NCBI GenBank assembly: GCA_002409725.1
Contig: DHOI01000044.1
Coordinates: 1 to 10,403 of the forward strand
Origin: Christensenella sp. UBA5394
GTDB lineage: Bacteria; Bacillota; Clostridia; Christensenellales; CAG-138
Length of the DNA stretch: 10,403 nt
Direction of reading: 5' to 3'
Shown: piece by piece, positions 5,153 to 10,403 of the stretch
How the letters are laid out: every line of letters begins with the position of its first letter
How positions within the stretch are numbered: the first letter of the stretch is position 1
Made by a program: the position numbers and the translations under genes
The notes under the pieces: model-generated
The model's database searches: none
What the model was told of the DNA's origin: nothing
The model's input: the letters and a program-made list of their open reading frames with translations, nothing else

Positions 5153-6424
5153 TCAAAGCGGGAGCAATTCTACCCGGCCGCCCAGGCTCTGTACTTCCTG
5201 CCAGAAGCCGGGGTAGCTCTTGTTCACGGCCTCGGCCCCCTCAATGGCGGCCTCAAGGCCCGCGCACAGGCAGGCGATGGCCAGGGCCATGGCGATGCGG
5301 TGATCCCCATGGGCGGAGAGGGCCGGGCCCTCATGGAGAGGGCCGCCCTGGATGAAGACGGTATCCCCCTCACTATGGAGTCGGCCCCCCAGCTTGGTAA
5401 GCTCTTGCTCCATGGCGGCGATGCGGTCGCTCTCTTTGAGGCGCAAGCGGCCCGCATTATGGATCACCGTTTCGCCTTGGCAAAAGCAGCCGAGAACCAT
5501 CAGCGCGGGGCCCAGGTCGGGGCAGTCCGCAAGGTTGATCTCGGTAGCTCGCAGGCTGGATTTGAGCGGCATATAGACCCCGGCAATGCGGGCGGTGGCC
5601 ACGCCGCAGCGTGTGAGGATATCCGCCATCACCCGGTCTCCCTGCTTAGAATCGGGCCGCAGCCCTTCCACGGATACATCCCCCAGCACGGCCCCGGCCA
5701 ACATGAAGAAGGCAGCCTGGGAAGCATCCCCCTCCACCTGATAAGACGGATGGGGCCGGTAGCTTTGGTTGCCGGGTACGCGGAGGATGCGATCATCCAC
5801 AAAGGCGGCCCGCACGCCGAAGGCGGCGAGTGCGTCCAGCGTAAGCTCCACATAGGAACTGCTTTCAAAGGGCGGCCGGATGCGGATTTCGCTATCATCG
5901 CCAAGCAGGGGCAGGGCGAAGAGCATGCCCGAAAGGAACTGGCTGCTCACATCCCCGGGCAATTCAAAAAGGCCTGGCCGCAGAGGGCCTTGGAAGGACA
6001 CGCCGGTATCATCCTGCGCGAAGGGCAGGCCCTGGGTGTGGAAGATTTCCGCATAGGGATAAAGGGGCCGTAGAGGCAGCCGGCCCCGGCCCGTGAGGCG
6101 GGCAGGACTGGCGGATAGGGCGAAGATGGGCAGGAGAAAGCGTAACGTGCTGCCGCTTTCCCCGCAATCCATAGGCCCGGCGGCAGGGTTGATCCGCCCG
6201 CCGCAGCCGGTGATGTGAGCGGCCGTCCCCTCCATGCGTACAGACGCACCCAGCGCTTCGAGGCCACGCAGGGTGGCGGCCATATCCTCGGAAGGGAGGA
6301 TGCCGTCCAGCACGCTTTCGCCCTTGGCGAGGGCCGCGCAAATGAGGGCGCGGTGGGCCACGCTCTTGGAGGGCGGGGCCTGCACGCGGCCCGAAAGGGT
6401 GCAGGGATGGAGGACGGCCCGCAT
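5153..6424 (-). CDS. aroA: 3-phosphoshikimate 1-carboxyvinyltransferase (EPSP synthase)
   Basis: The enzyme transfers enolpyruvyl from PEP to shikimate-3-phosphate, the sixth step of chorismate synthesis, in the cytoplasm. With the ATG at 6424 it has 423 aa, normal for the family. Visible motifs: PPSKSVAHR (17-25, substrate-binding K20, S21, R25); the PEP/glyphosate loop GESGSTLRF (88-96) instead of the class I GNAGTAMRP; catalytic D303 in DCPDLGP; RLRLKESDRI (326-335) with E331; DHRIAMALAI (374-383); NKSYPGFW (401-408). Upstream in-frame codons include a TTG at 6442, but that would overlap aroF and add residues before the usual M-x-x-x-L start. The chosen ATG begins 1 nt after the aroF stop; with only a weak GGACGGG upstream, translational coupling is likely. 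It is the last gene of the operon. Confidence 0.95.
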   Translation of the reverse strand: MRAVLHPCTLSGRVQAPPSKSVAHRALICAALAKGESVLDGILPSEDMAATLRGLEALGASVRMEGTAAHITGCGGRINPAAGPMDCGESGSTLRFLLPIFALSASPARLTGRGRLPLRPLYPYAEIFHTQGLPFAQDDTGVSFQGPLRPGLFELPGDVSSQFLSGMLFALPLLGDDSEIRIRPPFESSSYVELTLDALAAFGVRAAFVDDRILRVPGNQSYRPHPSYQVEGDASQAAFFMLAGAVLGDVSVEGLRPDSKQGDRVMADILTRCGVATARIAGVYMPLKSSLRATEINLADCPDLGPALMVLGCFCQGETVIHNAGRLRLKESDRIAAMEQELTKLGGRLHSEGDTVFIQGGPLHEGPALSAHGDHRIAMALAIACLCAGLEAAIEGAEAVNKSYPGFWQEVQSLGGRVELLPL

Positions 6425-6425
6425 C

Positions 6426-7442
6426 TTATAGATCCCGTCCAATTACCTGGGCAATGGCGCGGCCTTTATCGAGGATCTCCTTGAAGCGCTCGGGCCGCAC
6501 GCTCTGGTTGCCGTCGCTCCAGGCCGCTTCCGGGTGCTGGTGCACCTCGATGATGAGGCCGTCCGCGCCGGCGGCGATGGCGGCCAGGCTCAAGCTTTCC
6601 ACATAGCGCCAATCGCCGGTGGCATGGCTGGGGTCGATGATGACGGGCAGGTGGGATTTACGCTTGAGGATGGGCACAACCGAAAGATCCAGCGTGTTGC
6701 GGGTGTATTTTTCAAAGGTGCGGATGCCCCGCTCGCAGAAGATCACGTTGGGGTTGCCGCTGGCCATGATGTATTCCGCGCTCATGATCCACTCCTCAAT
6801 GGTGCTGGCCAGGCCCCGTTTGAGCAGGATGGGCTTGTTCATGCGACCCACAGCCTTGAGGAGCTGGAAATTCTGCATGTTGCGCGCGCCGATCTGTACC
6901 AGATCCACATATTCCTCGAATTCGTCGATTCGTTCCTCGCTCATCAGCTCGCTCACGATGGGCAGGCCTGTGATTTCGCGGGCCTTCACCATTTCCAGAA
7001 TGCCCTCGGTGCCTAAACCCTGGAAGGCATAGGGCGAGGTACGCGGCTTATACGCGCCGCCGCGCAGCATATGGCCGCCGGCTCCCTTCACGGCCCGGGC
7101 GGCCTCGATGATTTCCGCCTCGCCCTCCACGGCGCAGGGCCCGCCGATGGCCACTATTTTTTCCTGGCCGCCGATGGGGATACCGGCTACTCGGATGATG
7201 CTATCCTCCTGGTGGAAAAGGCGGTTGGTCAGCTTATACGGTTCGGATATCCGCTGCACATTATCCACATAGGGGTTGGCGCGGATGCGCTTTTCATCCA
7301 GACGGGTGGTATCGCCCACTAGACCCATCACGGTGTAATCCGTGCCGGTAATTACGCTGACGCGAACGCCCTGCGCCTCAAAGGAGGATACGAGCTTGTC
7401 GAGTTCAATTTGCGGCGTGCCGTGTTTGGTGCTGATGATCAT
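6426..7442 (-). CDS. aroF: 3-deoxy-7-phosphoheptulonate (DAHP) synthase, AroF type I-beta
   Basis: This is the committed first step of the shikimate pathway: PEP plus erythrose-4-phosphate to DAHP, a metal-dependent cytoplasmic enzyme. The 338 aa comprise an N-terminal ferredoxin-like domain (about 1-70, MIISTKHGTP onward), known in this subtype to bind aromatic amino acids for feedback control, and a TIM-barrel catalytic domain (about 85-335). Motifs include IGGPCAVEGE (98-107, catalytic Cys), GAYKPRTSPYAFQGLG (128-143), QIGARNMQNF (183-192), LLKRG (206-210), CERGIRT (236-242), DPSHATG (271-277) and IIEVHQHPE (298-306). The metal ligands Cys, His, Glu and Asp are all present. The start overlaps the upstream fusion gene by 4 bp (ATGA), with AAAGGA 10 nt before it. 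Allosteric inhibition is inferred from the domain, and the specific effector cannot be told. Confidence 0.95.
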   Translation of the reverse strand: MIISTKHGTPQIELDKLVSSFEAQGVRVSVITGTDYTVMGLVGDTTRLDEKRIRANPYVDNVQRISEPYKLTNRLFHQEDSIIRVAGIPIGGQEKIVAIGGPCAVEGEAEIIEAARAVKGAGGHMLRGGAYKPRTSPYAFQGLGTEGILEMVKAREITGLPIVSELMSEERIDEFEEYVDLVQIGARNMQNFQLLKAVGRMNKPILLKRGLASTIEEWIMSAEYIMASGNPNVIFCERGIRTFEKYTRNTLDLSVVPILKRKSHLPVIIDPSHATGDWRYVESLSLAAIAAGADGLIIEVHQHPEAAWSDGNQSVRPERFKEILDKGRAIAQVIGRDL

Positions 7443-8728
7443 GAACGGGAGTTCCTTTCGTCCTTGGTAATGCTATATTGGAACGGCCGGGCCGCCGCTA
7501 GGAAGGCGTCATAGGCCCTTTGCGCGGCCAGCTCCGGGTTGCCTGTGTTCTCAAATTTGCGATGGGCTGCGGCCGCGTAAAGGGGCGCGCGGGCCTGCCA
7601 GATGGCTTCATTATCCGCACGACTTTGGGAGAGGGGGCGGCCCTGGCCGAGGGATAGCTGCTCCAGCGGGCGGTATACGTGCAGAAGCACGCCGTTTTGC
7701 CGCAGGCGGTCTACGTTCGCCGGGCGAAGGATACTGCCCCCGCCCGTGGATATGACCTGGCCCGTTCCCTTGGCAGCACGGGCGATGGCTGCTTCTTCCA
7801 AATCGCGGAAGGTGGCTTCGCCCTGCTGCGCAAAGATGGCCTCGATGGGCTGGCCCGCTTCCTGCACGATCAATGCGTCGGTATCCACAAAGGGACGGCC
7901 GAGACGCCGGGACAGAGCCTCGCCCAGCCTGGTTTTGCCGCTGCCCGGCATGCCGATAAGTACCAAATTGGCACGTTGCGCCCATATTTCCCGGGTAATG
8001 GAAGGAATGGATTCTTGCGGCAGAACCGTATCCAGAAAGCGCTCGGCCGCATATTTGGCCTGAGCCACCAGCATAGCCAGACCCCCGCCGGCCGGGATGC
8101 CCAAGGCACGGGCCGCCTGCACGAGGCGGGTCTCCAATGGATTATACACCACATCCAGCACCGCTTCCAGGGCCGGGAAGGCGGCTGGGTCGATCGGACA
8201 ATCATCCACCTGGGGATACATGCCCACGGGCGTGGCATTTACCAATATCTGCACGCCTGCTTCCCCGCGGGCTTGCTCATAGCTGATACGATCCGGCCGG
8301 GGCGTGCGGCTGGCCGTGAGGATGCGGGCAGCGCCTTCGCTTTGGGCTGCGGCTGCGATGGTGCGGTGGGTTGCGCCCCCGCCCAGGATGAGCACGGTTT
8401 TGCCCATAAAGGATACGCCCAGGCTATTCGCCAGATAGCGGAAGCCGTCGAAGTCGGTATTATAGCCCACCAGCCGCCCACCCCGGTTGACGATGGTATT
8501 CACTGCGCCGATGGCCCGGGCGGCCGGGTCGAGCTCATCACAAAAGGGTATGACGAACTGCTTATAAGGGATGGTCACATTAAGGCCCCTGAAGGCGCGT
8601 GAGCGCAAAAGCGCAGCAGCTTCCTCCTCTGTTACGGGGCAAAGCTCGTACGCATAGCCGCCCAGCCTTTCATGGATGAGCTTGGAAAAGCTGTGGCCGA
8701 GGGGCAGGCCAATCAAACCATATTCCAT
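7439..8728 (-). CDS. aroE-aroK: Bifunctional shikimate dehydrogenase-shikimate kinase fusion
   Basis: A single 429-aa chain carries two sequential activities. Residues 1 to about 240 are AroE (3-dehydroshikimate to shikimate with NADPH): GHSFSKLIH (11-19, shikimate-binding serines), NVTIPYK with catalytic K56, GAVNT with N77, YNTDFDGF with D93, the nucleotide loop GGGATHRT (117-124), NATPVGMYP (164-172), and MLVAQA with Q223. Residues 253-410 are AroK (phosphorylates shikimate at O3): Walker A GMPGSGKT (259-266), DTD (282-284), GEATFRDLE (303-311), STGGGSI (327-333), lid GRPL (363-366) and R380. The linker is short, with no stop or frameshift. The preferred ATG at 8728 has GGGAGG 4 nt upstream and overlaps the aroC end by 16 bp; an in-frame GTG at 8797 would add 23 residues of no AroE character. 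The Rossmann part is short after SRT (139-142), as in clostridial AroE. Confidence 0.93.
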   Translation of the reverse strand: MEYGLIGLPLGHSFSKLIHERLGGYAYELCPVTEEEAAALLRSRAFRGLNVTIPYKQFVIPFCDELDPAARAIGAVNTIVNRGGRLVGYNTDFDGFRYLANSLGVSFMGKTVLILGGGATHRTIAAAAQSEGAARILTASRTPRPDRISYEQARGEAGVQILVNATPVGMYPQVDDCPIDPAAFPALEAVLDVVYNPLETRLVQAARALGIPAGGGLAMLVAQAKYAAERFLDTVLPQESIPSITREIWAQRANLVLIGMPGSGKTRLGEALSRRLGRPFVDTDALIVQEAGQPIEAIFAQQGEATFRDLEEAAIARAAKGTGQVISTGGGSILRPANVDRLRQNGVLLHVYRPLEQLSLGQGRPLSQSRADNEAIWQARAPLYAAAAHRKFENTGNPELAAQRAYDAFLAAARPFQYSITKDERNSRS

Positions 8729-9858
8729 GGGGCCTCCCGGGGCCAATCCGGCCCGCCCTGCCAGGTAAGGCCCAGCGCTTGGTTCAAAAGATCGCACAGG
8801 CCGAAGGCAACGAGGCTATCCTGTACCACGGCGGCACGGTGGGCGACGCAGGGGTCGTGCCTGCCCTGGAGGGAGAGTTTACACTCCCGCATAGCGCTGT
8901 AATCCACCGTATCCTGCTCGACAAAGATGCTGGGCGTGGGCTTGACGGCCGTGCGCAGCAGCAGCGGCATACCGTTGGTGATGCCGCCGTTTACGCCGCC
9001 GTTGTGGTTGCTGGCGGTAACAATAGCCCCTTCCTGCAAACGGAAGGGATCGTTGGCTTGGCTGCCCCGCAAGGAAGCGAAGCCGAAGCCCAGACCAAAC
9101 TCCATGCCCTTCACGCCGGGCATGCTGAAAAGCAGCGCCGAAAGCGTGCTCTCCACGCTGCCGAAGAAGGGTTCGCCCAGGCCGGCGGGCAGGCCCGGCA
9201 CAGCCGTTTCAAGAATGCCTCCCACGCTATCGCCCGCCGTGGCGGCCGCGCGGATGGTCTCGGCCATGGCCGCGCCTGCTTCCGGGGAGAGGGTGGGGAA
9301 ATGCGCCTGCGCGAGCGCTGCCAGCTGGGCGGCGAGTGCGGCTGGCTCCTGGCTGAAGGCGGTTTCGTCTGCTATGCCGCCACAGGATAGGAGGCGGGTG
9401 GCGAGGGTGATGCCCTTTTCCGCCAGCAGCCGCAAAAAGATGCTGCCCGCGGCCACCAGCGGTGCCGTGAGCCTGCCGCTAAAATGGCCGCCGCCGCGCG
9501 GGTCGCTAAAGCCCATGTATTTACGGCGGGCCGTGTAATCCGCATGGCCCGGGCGCAAGAGATCTTGGGTGCGCTGGTAATCACCGCTTCGCACATCCTT
9601 GTTTTCGATGGCGAGGCAAAGCGCCGCGCCGGTGGCCCGCCCCTGGTAAACGCCCGAAAGGATGCGCACCTCGTCCGCCTCGCGCCTGGGGGTGGAAAGA
9701 GCGTCCGCGCCCCGTCGCCTTTTAAGCTGCACGGCCATGAAATCCAGATCGATTGCAATGCCGGGCCGCAAGCCCTCGATTATACAGCCGATGGCCGGGC
9801 CGTGGCTTTCCCCGAAGAGGGAAAGCGTAAGACCGCTGCCGAAGGTATCCCTGCTCAT
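8713..9858 (-). CDS. aroC: Chorismate synthase
   Basis: The enzyme catalyses the last common step, EPSP to chorismate, with reduced FMN as cofactor; it is a cytoplasmic homotetramer in known cases. It has 381 aa, normal length. Motifs: LFGESHGPAIG (14-24, catalytic H19), RRRGAD (47-52), RPGHADYTARRKYMGFSDPRGG (102-123), GHFSGRLTAP (124-133), LRGSQANDPF (263-272), SNHNGGVNGGITNGMP (283-298), KPTPSI (306-311) and GRHDPCVAHR (332-341, second catalytic His in this stretch). The segment GGGHFSGR stands where many bacteria have GGRSSGRET; I believe this is a clostridial variant. The ATG overlaps the aroB stop by 4 bp (ATGA), with GGGAGGG about 6 nt upstream. The 3' end overlaps the fusion gene by 16 bp. 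Confidence 0.95.
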   Translation of the reverse strand: MSRDTFGSGLTLSLFGESHGPAIGCIIEGLRPGIAIDLDFMAVQLKRRRGADALSTPRREADEVRILSGVYQGRATGAALCLAIENKDVRSGDYQRTQDLLRPGHADYTARRKYMGFSDPRGGGHFSGRLTAPLVAAGSIFLRLLAEKGITLATRLLSCGGIADETAFSQEPAALAAQLAALAQAHFPTLSPEAGAAMAETIRAAATAGDSVGGILETAVPGLPAGLGEPFFGSVESTLSALLFSMPGVKGMEFGLGFGFASLRGSQANDPFRLQEGAIVTASNHNGGVNGGITNGMPLLLRTAVKPTPSIFVEQDTVDYSAMRECKLSLQGRHDPCVAHRAAVVQDSLVAFGLCDLLNQALGLTWQGGPDWPREAPWNMV

Positions 9859-10403
9859 GCAATACCCTCCCCGATGATGGCCGGTAGCTCCGCCAGCGCG
9901 ACCTTATCCAGCCTGTATTGGCCCAAAGTGGGTACGCGCACCAGCGTGATCGAACCCGCCGCGGCTTTTTTGTCCTTTTGTAGGAATTCAAACACCTTGT
10001 AACCATCGTAGCGAATGCTGCAGGGCAGGCCTAGCCACTTATAAACGCGCTCCGTACGGCTGCGCAGCGCCGCGTCCTCAATCATGGGCAGCATGCCCAG
10101 GGCAACGCATTCGCCGTGATACAGCCCACCCAAGCCCTCGAGGCTCTCAATGGCGTGGCCCAGCGTATGGCCAAAATTCAGGGCTGCCCTGGGGCCGGCC
10201 TCGCGCTCGTCCCGCTCGACCAGCGCCTTTTTTACCAAGAGGCTGCGGCGCAGGATCTCGAGCAGGTTTCCTTCGATATCTCCTTCTTCAAACAATTCAA
10301 AGAGCGCCGGGTCGGCGATCAGCCCCGCCTTCACGGCCTCTGCTAGCCCGGCCGCGTAATGCCGGGGCGGCAGGGAGGAAAGCGTATCCGGGTCGATGGC
10401 CAC
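9855..10403 (-). CDS. aroB: 3-dehydroquinate synthase, C-terminal part (runs off right edge)
   Basis: The enzyme converts DAHP to 3-dehydroquinate with NAD and a metal ion, pathway step two. Only the last 182 or so codons are present, about half of a normal 340-370-residue AroB. The visible part is the metal-binding C-terminal domain: LPPRHYAAGLAEAVKAGLI (near the left end of the fragment, catalytic Lys and Glu), RAALNFGHTLGHAIE with two metal-ligand His candidates, YHGECVALGM with the third His, and KDKKAAAGSITLVRV. The leftmost GTG codon at the window edge is an internal valine, not a start. It is the first visible gene of the aro operon; its start and the promoter lie outside the window. 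Confidence 0.93.
   Translation of the reverse strand: MAIDPDTLSSLPPRHYAAGLAEAVKAGLIADPALFELFEEGDIEGNLLEILRRSLLVKKALVERDEREAGPRAALNFGHTLGHAIESLEGLGGLYHGECVALGMLPMIEDAALRSRTERVYKWLGLPCSIRYDGYKVFEFLQKDKKAAAGSITLVRVPTLGQYRLDKVALAELPAIIGEGIA

Noticed and set aside
4916..6073. A 385-codon plus-strand open frame across the hairpin array and aroA
   Set aside because: Most of it is antisense to aroA, its translation shows no family motifs, and it starts inside the hairpin array without a sensible ribosome binding site.
6425..6442. TTG start for aroA overlapping the end of aroF
   Set aside because: The ATG at 6424 gives the typical EPSP synthase N-terminus and lies 1 nt after the aroF stop, fitting coupled translation.
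7679..8602. A 307-codon plus-strand open frame opposite the aroE-aroK fusion
   Set aside because: Entirely antisense to a gene with clear AroE and AroK motifs on the other strand; no recognisable domain or start signal.
8729..8797. GTG start for the aroE-aroK fusion
   Set aside because: The extra 23 residues do not resemble AroE and would be encoded within aroC; the ATG at 8728 has GGGAGG just upstream.

Overview
The window looks like chromosomal DNA from an anaerobic, GC-rich member of the Clostridia (Firmicutes). Reasons: strong GGAGG-type ribosome binding sites, a YhaM-type nuclease (a Firmicutes hallmark), a probable Re-type citrate synthase of the DRE-TIM family (typical of anaerobes), and Clostridia-style shikimate enzymes including an AroE-AroK fusion. 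The assignment rests on gene content only; no ribosomal RNA or other phylogenetic marker is present. I see no transposase, phage gene, CRISPR array or tRNA.

Left part (1-1400): a two-component pair in divergent orientation. The minus strand carries the first 57 codons of a membrane protein resembling the KdpD-type (DUF4118) sensor domain. The plus strand carries a complete KdpE-like response regulator. The 386-bp gap between them holds a convincing plus-strand promoter and a weaker minus-strand one, each overlapped by a small inverted repeat. The regulator is followed by a perfect 14-bp hairpin whose T and A tracts lie in the opposite order to an intrinsic terminator.

Middle part (1341-5152): an extended -10 promoter drives a YhaM-like OB-fold/HD 3'-5' exoribonuclease. 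Just downstream is a CPBP-family membrane protein that keeps the EExxxR motif but lacks two other conserved residues. A separately controlled gene follows for a DRE-TIM acyltransferase, best matched to Re-citrate synthase. Its near-consensus promoter is overlapped by a GTATAC-rich palindrome that looks like a GntR-type operator. Between this gene and the next lies a gene-free stretch of about 270 bp that is almost entirely hairpins, flanked by two copies of the same terminator stem. This is the most unusual structure in the window.

Right part (5153-10403, all minus strand): a tightly packed shikimate/chorismate operon transcribed right to left: aroB (3' part only), aroC, an aroE-aroK fusion, aroF-type DAHP synthase, aroA. 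Genes overlap by 4 to 16 bp or are separated by 1 bp, so translation is probably coupled. Together they encode every step from erythrose-4-phosphate plus PEP to chorismate except 3-dehydroquinate dehydratase, which must be encoded elsewhere, possibly beyond the right edge. The operon promoter is also outside the window. No wholly new system is evident; the main leads are the hairpin array, the citrate synthase operator, and the altered CPBP protein.
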